Part shown: one piece after another, positions 8,635-17,438 of the stretch
Position numbering within the stretch: the stretch's first letter is position 1
Layout: every line of letters begins with the position of its first letter
Assembly: GCF_000805335.1 (NCBI RefSeq)
Contig: NZ_KN708638.1
Span: 346,452-401,171 of the forward strand
Direction of reading: 5' to 3'
DNA: 54,720 nt
DNA from: Streptomyces sp. CT34
GTDB taxonomy: Bacteria; Actinomycetota; Actinomycetes; Streptomycetales; Streptomycetaceae
Notes under the pieces: model-generated
What the model was told of the DNA's origin: nothing
The model's input: the letters and a program-made list of their open reading frames with translations, nothing else
Database searches by the model: none
Translations under genes and position numbers: made by a program

Positions 8635-9762
8635 TCAGTTCGGTTCCACGGCCTTGCCCTTCCAGCGGTGTTCGACCTTGGCCAACCGCCAGTAGGCCAG
8701 TGCGCAGAGCCAGACGACCACGAACAGGCCGACGATGATGAAGCCCACGTTGTTGAGGTCGATGCCGGAAATCCAGTTGGTGACGGCGTCGTTGAGGTTG
8801 AGCTGGTCGTGGAGGACGCCGACCAGTTCGATGGTGCCGATGAGGAAGGCGACCGCGACGGACAGGCCGGTGATGGTGAGGTTGTAGTAGACCTTGCGCA
8901 CCGGGTTGGAGAACGCCCAGTGGTAGGCGAAGTTCATGAAGGTGCCGTCGAGGGTGTCGAACAGGCTCATGCCCGCGGCGAAGAGCAGCGGCAGGCACAG
9001 GATCGCGTACCAGGGCAGCCCGGCGGCGGCGCCGGAGCCTGCCATCACCATCAAGGTGACCTCGGTGGCGGTGTCGAAGCCGATACCGAAGAGCAGGCCC
9101 ACCGGGTACATCTGGCCGGGGCGGGTGATGGACTTGGTCAGCCGGCCCAGGATGCGGTTCATGAAGCCGCGGGAGTCCAGGTGCTTCTCCAGTTCGTGCT
9201 CGTCGAACTGGCCCGCCCGCATCGCCTTGAAGACCCGGTAGATGCCGGCCAGGGAGAGCAGGTTGAGGGCGGCGATCAGGTAGAGGAAGCCACCCGAGAC
9301 GCTGGTACCGACCACGCCGAGGGTCTGGCGGGTACTGGAGTTGTCACTGGTCAAGGCGGTGACGAAGTGCGCTCCGGCAGCGATGCCGCCGGCGAGGAGG
9401 AGCACGATGGAGGAGTGCCCCAGGGCGAACCAGAACCCCACCGAGATCGGGCGCTTGCCATCGGCCATCAGCTTGCGGGTGGTGTTGTCGATGGCCGCGA
9501 TGTGGTCGGCGTCGAAGGCGTGCCGCATGCCGAGGGTGTAGGCGGTGACGCCCAGCCCGAGGCCGAAGACCTGCTTGCCGACGGTGTAGTGGTGCGGTGC
9601 GACCAGCATCATCAGGATCGCGAAGGCGACGACGTGCAGTGCGGCTATCACCGCCAGGAGTCCGCCGGTGCGTATCCAGTCCTTGCGCTCCCAGCGGAAC
9701 AGCGGTGTGGCCGGAACCACCGCCTTCGCGGCGGACATGGTGGAGTTTTCAGACAGGGTCAT
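8635..9762 (-). CDS. nickel/cobalt permease, NiCoT (HoxN/NixA) family
   Basis: 375-residue inner-membrane permease with about eight hydrophobic helices. The family signature HAFDADH (H81, D86, H87), which binds the metal in helix 2, is intact, as are GFWFALGHSSIV and GFDTATEV. ATG 9762 is chosen because longer in-frame readings up to 9924 would run through the cobalamin riboswitch that precedes it. B12 control implies cobalt as the physiological cargo, since cobalt is the metal of cobalamin: when B12 is plentiful the riboswitch would shut uptake off. A divergent ArsR-type metal-sensor-like gene shares the promoter region, so nickel or cobalt level may be sensed as well. Confidence 0.93.
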   Translation of the reverse strand: MTLSENSTMSAAKAVVPATPLFRWERKDWIRTGGLLAVIAALHVVAFAILMMLVAPHHYTVGKQVFGLGLGVTAYTLGMRHAFDADHIAAIDNTTRKLMADGKRPISVGFWFALGHSSIVLLLAGGIAAGAHFVTALTSDNSSTRQTLGVVGTSVSGGFLYLIAALNLLSLAGIYRVFKAMRAGQFDEHELEKHLDSRGFMNRILGRLTKSITRPGQMYPVGLLFGIGFDTATEVTLMVMAGSGAAAGLPWYAILCLPLLFAAGMSLFDTLDGTFMNFAYHWAFSNPVRKVYYNLTITGLSVAVAFLIGTIELVGVLHDQLNLNDAVTNWISGIDLNNVGFIIVGLFVVVWLCALAYWRLAKVEHRWKGKAVEPN

Positions 9763-9807
9763 CTCAGGGAGCCTCTCCAGCACCTCGTGGACGGGGACGC
9801 GTGCGGT

Positions 9808-9990
9808 GCCGTGGCCGGTCTCCTGGCTGACGGGTCGAACGCCGGCGTACCCGGCCTTCCCAGGGGCCCGAAGGTCCCCAGTGGCGTCCGCCTTCCGGCG
9901 GAGGTACGTCGACTTCCCGATCACAGTGGCGAGGGCCGCTCCGGACTTCAGCCCCTGTCAGGGCCGTCACCGGTCTTCCCGAGCACCACG
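9808..9990 (-). promoter_or_regulatory. cobalamin riboswitch upstream of the NiCoT gene
   Basis: Read on the minus strand, the leader has the ordered cobalamin-riboswitch blocks: GCTCGGGAAGACCGGTGACG, GAAGTCCGG, CCTCGCCACTGTGATCGGGA, GCCACTGG, CCCTGGGAAGGCCGG and the B12 box GTCAGCCAGGAGACCGGCC (reverse complement at 9812-9830). It ends about 45 bases before ATG 9762, near enough to mask the ribosome site or terminate transcription. Matches the AdoCbl class consensus by eye. Confidence 0.9.
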
Positions 9991-10025
9991 GCGGGACCAC
10001 CGTAGAGGTTCGGCCACTACGGCTA

Positions 10026-10054
10026 CAAGCCTGCAAAGATACGCAGGTGTCTTG
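10026..10054. promoter_or_regulatory. imperfect inverted repeat in the NiCoT/ArsR divergent promoter
   Basis: CAAGCCTGC (10026-10034) faces GCAGGTGTCTTG (10043-10054) around an AT-rich centre (AAAGATAC), with a 3-base bulge. It sits upstream of both divergent genes, so it is a candidate ArsR-protein operator. Confidence 0.35.
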
Positions 10055-10088
10055 GTTACCTGGGTGAAGTGCGGTGAGAATGGGGCGC

Positions 10089-10463
10089 ATGCACTTGGTT
10101 CCCTCGGATCGCGCGCATCAACGCGCCATTGACCATCACACCGTGTGCGATGCCATCGAAGGCATCGGCGACCCCCACCAGGTACACGCCTGGGCCGAGC
10201 GCTTCGCCCTGCTCGCGGATCCCGGTCGCCTCTCGCTGCTCCTCGCCGTGCACCGGGCCGGCCCCATCGCGGTCTCCGACCTGGCGCTCGCCACCGGCAT
10301 CCGGGACACCGCGGTCTCCCAGGCACTGCGGTTGCTCCGCGCATCGGGCGCGGTGCACGCCGCCAAGGACGGCCGCATCGTCCGGTACAGCCTGTGCGAC
10401 CCCGAGATCGCACGCCTCCTCGACGCCATGTCCACGGCCGCCACGGCGCCCCCGCCCGCCTGA
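10089..10463 (+). CDS. ArsR/SmtB-family metal-sensing repressor
   Basis: 124-residue winged-helix repressor. The HTH core (LLADPGRLSLLLAVHRAGPIAVSDLALATGIRDTAVSQALRLLRASGAVHAAKDGRIVRYSLCD) is typical of the family. The N-terminus is rich in potential metal ligands (HQRAIDHHTVCDAIEGIGDPHQVH). Together with its place divergent from a NiCoT permease, this suggests a nickel/cobalt sensor of the NmtR/KmtR kind, though metal specificity is not proven. In-frame starts at 10074 (GTG) and 10080 (ATG) are alternatives. Downstream lies a pseudogene, so it is probably monocistronic. Confidence 0.85.
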   Translation: MHLVPSDRAHQRAIDHHTVCDAIEGIGDPHQVHAWAERFALLADPGRLSLLLAVHRAGPIAVSDLALATGIRDTAVSQALRLLRASGAVHAAKDGRIVRYSLCDPEIARLLDAMSTAATAPPPA

Positions 10464-10558
10464 CGAAACCGGCCCCTCCGCGATTCCGCCAGCGCATCAG
10501 GCCATGTCAACGGGAAACGAGAGGCGGGAGCGGCGATACCGTCGCGTCTCGGCCTCGG

Positions 10559-10963
10559 TCAGGTCGTCCGGTCGTCCACCGGGTACGGCACGAACGTGCC
10601 GGCGTGCTGATCGATCCACAGGGCGCGCCCGAGGGGCGGCAGGGCACGCCGGGGCAGTCGAGGCGTTCGCAGACGCGGCAGCCCATGCCGATGGGGGTGG
10701 CGGCGGAGGTGTTGCGGAGGTCTAGGCCGTCGGAGTACACGAGTCGTGCGGCATGGCGGATCTCGCAGCCGAGCCCGATGGCGAAGGTCTTGCCGGGTGG
10801 GCCCCAGCCGCCGCGTTGCCGGGTGACCGCGCGGGCCATCCACAAGTAGCGCTGTCCGTCGGGCATTTCGGCGATCTGGACGTGGATGCGGCCGGGGGCG
10901 GCGAACGCCACGTAGACGTTCCACGGCGGGCAAGGTGCCTCCCGCCCGCGAGAAGTGGAAGCC
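10559..10963 (-). pseudogene. 5'-truncated, frameshifted ScfR/RamB-type XRE regulator (DUF2083 part)
   Basis: Minus-strand frames carry the C-terminal domain of short-chain-fatty-acyl regulators (RamB/PrpR/ScfR): GFHFSRAGGT, then IHVQIAEMPDGQRYLWMARA, GGWGPPGKTFAIGLGCEIRH, ATPIGMGCRVCERLDCPG, then in another frame ALPPLGRALWIDQHAGTF-VPYPVDD before the stop at 10559. The HTH half is missing and two frame changes are needed. Relatives control acetate/propionate or ethylmalonyl-CoA genes. Its 5' break coincides with that of the opposing dehydrogenase relic. Confidence 0.75.
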
Positions 10964-11510
10964 AATTGTCGTCGAGGATCCGGCGGCCGTCCTGGCCACC
11001 CACACCTCCTCGCTCCCGGGTCATGCGCCTCGGCATGGCCACCAGCCGCGCCGACCGGGTCGTGGGACGGCACTTCTTCAACCCGGTCCCGGTGCTGCCC
11101 TGGTGGAGATCGTGCCCTCCCTGCACACGGCCCCGGAGACGGTCACCGCCGTGACGGACTTCGCCACCGGCGTCCTCGGCAAAACGGTCGTCCACTCCCG
11201 GGACCGGGCCGGCTTCGTCGTCAACTCGCCGCTCACCCCGTACCCGTTGGCGGCGATCCGCATGGCGGAGTCGGGCTTCGTCACCGCGGCCGACATCGAC
11301 ACCGGCACGGTGCTGGGCTGCGCCCACCCCATGGGTCCGCTCAGGCTCGCGGACCTGATCGGACCGGACACCGTCGCCTCGATCGCCGAGTCCCTCTACG
11401 AGGAGTTCAAGGCCCCCCCTACGCCCCTCCCCCGCTGCTCCAGCGGATGGTGGAAGCCGGGCTGCGGGGCCGCAAGACCGGCCGGGGGTGCCACGCATAC
11501 GGCCGGGACC
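10964..11510 (+). pseudogene. 5'-truncated, frameshifted 3-hydroxybutyryl-CoA dehydrogenase
   Basis: The relic starts mid-domain at IVVEDPAAVLATHTSSL and continues in shifted frames as MRLGMATSRADRVVGRHFFN, LVEIVPSLHTAPETVTAV, GKTVVHSRDRAGFVVNS, GCAHPMGPLRLADLIG, then APPPLLQRMVEAGLRGRKTG. This is the C-terminal two thirds of a FadB/Hbd-type NAD-dependent dehydrogenase; the N-terminal GxGxxG is gone. At least two frameshifts make it non-functional. It abuts the ScfR-type relic head to head. Confidence 0.78.
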
Positions 11511-11700
11511 GAGCGACCCGGCAGCCGGACCGAGGGGTCCGGACACCCCGCCGGCGGAGGGGCCGGCGGCGGCTCACCAGGAGGGCGGGAGACCACCATG
11601 CGGCGTTTCCCGCCTTCGGCCCGCCGCACACCCGCCGGCCGCGTGTGTGACCTCACCGTCCACATGACGGATGCGGCCCTCCGCATCCCCTGACGGCCCT

Positions 11701-11910
11701 TAAGCTGGTCCCAGCAGCTGGTTCGCCCCGTCCGCCAGGCGGGATGCGTCGTAAGAGGGAACCCGGTGGGAATCCGGGACTGCCCCGCAGCGGTGAGCGG
11801 GAACGACCGCCGTCACACGCACTGGGTCCGGTGAAACGGGCCTGGGAAGCGACGGCCAGTAGGTGTCCTCCCACGAGGACGTGCCCGCGAGTCCGAAGAC
11901 CTGCCATCTG
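11701..11910 (+). promoter_or_regulatory. cobalamin riboswitch controlling metE
   Basis: Contains in order GAGGGAACCCGGTGGGAATC, CCGGGACTGCCCCGCAGCGG, TGAGCGGGAACGACCGCCGT, CACTGGGTCCGG, CGGGCCTGGGAAGCGACGGC and the B12 box GAGTCCGAAGACCTGCC (11889-11905). The metE start lies 172 bases beyond it. The region from the dehydrogenase relic (11511) to here holds no other gene. Confidence 0.93.
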
Positions 11911-12081
11911 CCCGTGCGTGAACCACTCGCGCACGGACATCCCGGTGACCTCGAGGGCGGGTCGGCGTACACACCAGGCGGATGCGCACTCCACCGCGCG
12001 CCCTACGCCCGGACCGTGTCCCCTTCGCGCCGTCGTTCCCTCGCCGGGATCTCAGGGATTCATCTCGCGAAGGAGATTTCC

Positions 12082-14400
12082 GTGACCACCAAGTCCGCAG
12101 CCGCGGCAGCACGGGCCACCGTGTACGGCTACCCGCGCCAGGGCGCACACCGGGAGCTGAAGAAGGCGATCGAGGGCTACTGGAAGGGTCGCGTCACCGC
12201 CGACGCCCTCCGTGCCACCGCCGCCGAACTGCGCCGCACCAACTGGCGGCAACTGGCCGGGGCCGGCCTCGACGAGGTCCCGACGGGCGACTTCTCGTAC
12301 TACGACCACGTGCTGGACACCACCGTCATGGTCGGTGCGATCCCCGACCGCCACCGGGACGCGGTCGCGGCCGACCCCCTCGACGGCTACTTCGCCATGG
12401 CACGGGGCACACAGGATGTCGCGCCCCTGGAGATGACCAAGTGGTTCGACACCAACTACCACTATCTCGTGCCCGAGTTGGGACCGGACACCGTGTTCAC
12501 GGCCAACTCCGCCAAGCAGGTCGGCGAGCTGACGGAAGCCCTGGCCCTGGGGCTGACGGCCCGGCCGGTCCTGGTCGGCCCGGTCACCTACCTGCTGCTC
12601 GCCAAGCCCGCGCCCGGCGTCGCCGCCGGCTTCGACCCGCTCACGCTCCTGGACCGCCTGCTGCCGGTGTATGCCGAGGTCCTCGCCGACCTGCGGGCGG
12701 CCGGCGCCGCGTGGGTACAGCTGGACGAGCCCGCTCTCGTCCAGGACCGCACCCCGGCCGAACTCGGCGCCGCCGCACGCGCCTACCGCGCGCTCGGCGC
12801 CCTCACCGACCGGCCCCAGCTGCTCATCGCCTCCTACTTCGACCGCCTGGGCGACGCCCTGCCCGTCCTGGCCGACGCCCCGGTCGAGGGCCTCGCGCTG
12901 GACTTCACCGAGGCCGCCGCCGCCAACCTGGACGCCCTCGCGGCCGTCGGCGGACTGCCCGGCAAGCGGCTGGTCGCCGGCGTCGTCAACGGCCGCAACA
13001 TCTGGGTCAACGACCTGGAGAAGTCCCTCGCCACGCTCGGCACCCTGCTGGGCCTGGCCGACCGGGTCGATGTGTCGGCCTCCTGCTCGCTGCTGCACGT
13101 CCCCCTCGACGCGGCGGCCGAACGGGACATCGAGCCGCAGATCCTGCGCTGGCTCGCCTTCGCCCGGCAGAAGACCGCCGAGCTCGTCACGCTCGCCAAG
13201 GGCCTGACCCACGGCACCGGCGCCATCACGGCCGAACTGGCGGCGGCCCGGGCCGACCTGGCTTCCCGGGCCAACTCCCCCGTCACCCACGACCCGGCCG
13301 TCCGCGCCCGCACCGCCGCGGTCACCGAGGCCGACGCCCACCGCTCCCAGCCCTACGCCGCACGGGCCGCGGCCCAGCGTGCCCACCTCGGCCTGCCGCT
13401 GCTGCCGACCACGACCATCGGCTCCTTCCCGCAGACCGACGAACTGCGCACCGCGCGGGCCGACCTGCGCGCGAGGCGGATCGACACGGCCGGATACGAG
13501 GAGCGGATCAAGGCCGAGATCCAGGAGGTGCTCGCCTTCCAGGAGAAGGCCGGTGTGGACGTGCTCGTCCACGGTGAGCCCGAACGCAACGACATGGTCC
13601 AGTACTTCGCCGAGCAACTCACCGGGTACCTGGCCACCCGGCACGGCTGGGTGCAGTCCTACGGCACGCGCTGTGTCCGCCCGCCGATCCTGGCCGGCGA
13701 CGTCTCCCGCCCCGAGCCGATGACCGTGCGCTGGACGGCCTACGCCCAGTCCCTCACCGACCGCCCGGTCAAGGGCATGCTGACCGGTCCGGTGACCATG
13801 CTCGCCTGGTCCTTCGTCCGTGACGACCAGCCTCTCGGCGACACCGCCCGGCAGGTCGCCCTAGCGCTGCGCGACGAGGTCACCGACCTGGAGGCGGCCG
13901 GCACGTCCGTCATCCAGGTCGACGAGCCGGCCCTGCGCGAGACGCTGCCGCTGCGCGCCACCGACCGCCCCGCGTACCTGGCCTGGGCGACGGAGGCGTT
14001 CCGGATCACCACCAGCGGGGTCCGTCCCGACACCCAGATCCATACGCACATGTGCTACGCCGAGTTCGGCGACATCGTCCAGGCCATCGACGACCTCGAC
14101 GCCGACGTCATCAGCCTGGAAGCCGCCCGCTCCCATATGCAGGTCGCCCGGGAACTGGCCGCCCACGGCTATCCGCGCGAGGCCGGGCCCGGGGTGTACG
14201 ACATCCACTCACCGCGCGTGCCGAGCGCACAGGAGGCGGCCGACCTGCTGCGTACCGGCCTGGAGGCCATCCCCGCCCACCGCCTGTGGGTCAACCCCGA
14301 CTGCGGCCTGAAGACCCGCGGTTGGCCCGAGACGCGCGCTTCGCTGGAGAACCTGGTCGCCGCGGCCCGCACCGTCCGCGGTGAGCTGCCGGCGTCCTGA
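12082..14400 (+). CDS. metE: cobalamin-independent methionine synthase
   Basis: 772 residues, normal for MetE. It transfers the methyl group of 5-methyltetrahydropteroyl-triglutamate to homocysteine, the last step of methionine synthesis, without B12. The zinc ligands are all present: H656 and C658 (HMCYAEF), E680 (SLEAARSH) and C741 (NPDCGLKTRGW). The N-terminal half carries the duplicated barrel (VYGYPRQGAHRELKKAIEGYW). GTG 12082 follows AAGGAG at ideal spacing. A cobalamin riboswitch in the leader should repress the gene when B12 is available, leaving the job to a B12-dependent MetH elsewhere. A strong terminator follows the stop codon. Confidence 0.97.
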   Translation: MTTKSAAAAARATVYGYPRQGAHRELKKAIEGYWKGRVTADALRATAAELRRTNWRQLAGAGLDEVPTGDFSYYDHVLDTTVMVGAIPDRHRDAVAADPLDGYFAMARGTQDVAPLEMTKWFDTNYHYLVPELGPDTVFTANSAKQVGELTEALALGLTARPVLVGPVTYLLLAKPAPGVAAGFDPLTLLDRLLPVYAEVLADLRAAGAAWVQLDEPALVQDRTPAELGAAARAYRALGALTDRPQLLIASYFDRLGDALPVLADAPVEGLALDFTEAAAANLDALAAVGGLPGKRLVAGVVNGRNIWVNDLEKSLATLGTLLGLADRVDVSASCSLLHVPLDAAAERDIEPQILRWLAFARQKTAELVTLAKGLTHGTGAITAELAAARADLASRANSPVTHDPAVRARTAAVTEADAHRSQPYAARAAAQRAHLGLPLLPTTTIGSFPQTDELRTARADLRARRIDTAGYEERIKAEIQEVLAFQEKAGVDVLVHGEPERNDMVQYFAEQLTGYLATRHGWVQSYGTRCVRPPILAGDVSRPEPMTVRWTAYAQSLTDRPVKGMLTGPVTMLAWSFVRDDQPLGDTARQVALALRDEVTDLEAAGTSVIQVDEPALRETLPLRATDRPAYLAWATEAFRITTSGVRPDTQIHTHMCYAEFGDIVQAIDDLDADVISLEAARSHMQVARELAAHGYPREAGPGVYDIHSPRVPSAQEAADLLRTGLEAIPAHRLWVNPDCGLKTRGWPETRASLENLVAAARTVRGELPAS

Positions 14401-14414
14401 CCGGCAGGCCCCGA

Positions 14415-14444
14415 GGGGCCGGGGCGCCGACCCGCCCCGGCCCC
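14415..14444 (+). terminator. strong hairpin terminator of metE
   Basis: GGGGCCGGGGCG (14415-14426) and CGCCCCGGCCCC (14433-14444) form a perfect 12-bp stem with a CCGACC loop, 15 bases after the metE stop. Confidence 0.8.
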
Positions 14445-14556
14445 GACGCCGGATCTGCGCGGCTGCGGTAGGCACGCCGAGCATCGTTCGGACGGTCACC
14501 TGTGGTCGGCGATGCTCCAGCGCCTGTCGAAGCATCGCGCTTCCAGGCTCCGCGCC

Positions 14557-14980
14557 ATGAACACCGCGCCCCTTCGGCACGGCAGCGGATGCCGCGCACC
14601 GCACAGCCATCGCACAGCCATCGAACCGAGCATCCTGCACTTCGGGACGCCGGTGGTGCTCCCGACGACGGAGCACGACGACGGGTCGGTCGATCTCGCC
14701 CCGTTCTCCTCGGCGTGGGCACCGGTGAGGACGGTGGTTCCCGGTCTGGCCCGCGACGGTCGGACGGCACGGAACCCGGGCACCGACCCGATGTCGCGAT
14801 CAATCTGCCCGCTCCCGCCCAGTGGCCTGCGGCGGAGCGGCCGGCGCCGCTGACCGGTCGCAGTCCGGTACCCGCGACCAACGCACAAGGCCGGCGGTTC
14901 GAGCCCGACGAGTTCGGCGCGGCCGGCCTGCACGAGGAGCCGTCCCCTGTGGTCCGGCCACCGCGCATCGCCGAACGACA

Positions 14981-14985
<5 letters not shown>
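14557..14985 (+). pseudogene. flavin reductase-like FMN-binding protein, frameshifted relic
   Basis: The text IEPSILHFGTPVVLPTTEHD-DGSVDLAPFSSAW is the N-terminus of the FMN-binding split-barrel flavin reductase family. After a frame change near 14775-14790 the second half reads INLPAPAQWPAAERPAPLTG, then FEPDEFGAAGLHEEP and VVRPPRIAE. The C-terminal third is missing, cut off where the argG leader begins. An exact 11-bp tandem duplication (14601-14622) near its start looks like a mutation scar. Not expected to be functional. Confidence 0.65.
14601..14622. repeat. 11-bp perfect tandem duplication
   Basis: GCACAGCCATC occurs at 14601-14611 and again at 14612-14622, inside the flavin reductase relic. 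Eleven is not a multiple of three, so the duplication shifts the frame. Confidence 0.85.
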
Positions 14986-16461
<1,476 letters not shown>

Positions 16462-16509
16462 CCCACCCGTCGAGCGAAAGGCTCGGCACCCGGAGAGGAA
16501 TGCACCACC

Positions 16510-16554
16510 GGAACAGGCCGGCTGGGCGCCGACGGCGTCCGGCCGGCCCGTTCC
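16510..16554 (+). terminator. long imperfect hairpin after argG
   Basis: GGAAC (16510-16514) pairs with GTTCC (16550-16554), GGCCGGC (16516-16522) with GCCGGCC (16542-16548), and GGCGCC with GGCGT-CC near the tip. It begins 49 bases after the argG stop. Confidence 0.6.
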
Positions 16555-16702
16555 GTTACGGCGGTCCGGTCGGCACCGCTCCCGGCCCGCGCTTCAGCGG
16601 GGCCTGTCAGCGGCGTGGGCGGGCGCGAGCGGAGGAATGGCACCAGGTCGCGGGCGGGTCGTGCGGGTACCGCAGCTGTCTGCGGACGGCTACGGTGCCG
16701 CT

Positions 16703-17218
16703 GTGCCAGCCGACCACGCCATCACCGTCCGCCCCGGAACCCCGACGGATATCGAGGAGGCGCTGACGATCCTGCACGCTGCCGACGCCCGGCGGAGCGG
16801 GCGTTCGCCCGTCGAGGGGCAGAACCGCGATCGGACGGGCCCCAGGCTCGCCGGTCCCGACACGCTCTTCTTCGTCGCACTGCGCACGGACGGCCGTCCG
16901 GTCGGCCTCGCGGCCGGGAAGAGTGGCCGCCGGAACGGCGGTGCCGGCCCGGCCATCCCCGGGCTGTGCCACATCAGCATGGTGGCCGTCCGCCCCGAGC
17001 ACTGGGGCGAGGGAGTGGGCAAGCAACTCGTCCGGGCACTGCTCGTCCACGGTCGCGACCTGGGCTACCACCGGTTCCAGCTGTTCACCCACGCCGACAA
17101 CGCCCGCGCTCAACGCCTCTATGAGGGCCTGGGCTTCACGCTCACGGGCCGAACTGCCGTATCCGACGGCGGCGGGAGCATCGTCCACTACGTGTGGGGC
17201 CCGCACCGTCTTCCCTGA
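16703..17218 (+). CDS. GNAT-family N-acetyltransferase
   Basis: 171-residue single-domain GNAT enzyme, transferring an acyl group from acetyl-CoA to an amine. The acetyl-CoA-binding motif is seen in HISMVAVRPEHWGEGVGKQL (the loop R-x-x-G-x-G/A is slightly altered to W-G-E-G-V-G-K), followed by HADNARAQRLYEGLGFTLTG, the motif B helix. GTG 16703 follows TACGGT by 6 bases, the spacing of a leaderless Streptomyces transcript. An upstream in-frame ATG at 16637 has GGAGGA touching it and would add 22 residues. The acyl acceptor is unknown. Confidence 0.82.
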   Translation: MPADHAITVRPGTPTDIEEALTILHAADARRSGRSPVEGQNRDRTGPRLAGPDTLFFVALRTDGRPVGLAAGKSGRRNGGAGPAIPGLCHISMVAVRPEHWGEGVGKQLVRALLVHGRDLGYHRFQLFTHADNARAQRLYEGLGFTLTGRTAVSDGGGSIVHYVWGPHRLP

Positions 17219-17438
17219 GGCACCAGGACGTACGGCACCACCATCCCCCGTACGGCCGGACCGCGCGAACGAGCCGTTCCGGCACGGGCGGAGGACCGGG
17301 TGCGGAAGCGGACCGAGGCCGGTGTGCACCCCCGTGGGCCTTCCGCGGCGGCTCCGGGCAGGTGTCGTGCGATGCTGATCGCCGGCCGACGGCGCATATG
17401 ACCTCGGCCGATGCCAAGACTGGGGAGCGTGCGGCAGC

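Noticed and set aside
9763..9924. N-terminal extension of the NiCoT permease
   Set aside because: It would be translated through the cobalamin riboswitch; the leader has RNA-motif conservation instead.
12052..13644. 530-codon minus-strand ORF opposite metE, and similar long antisense ORFs elsewhere
   Set aside because: Typical high-GC shadow frames: Gly/Arg/Val-rich with no family text, lying exactly opposite strong genes.
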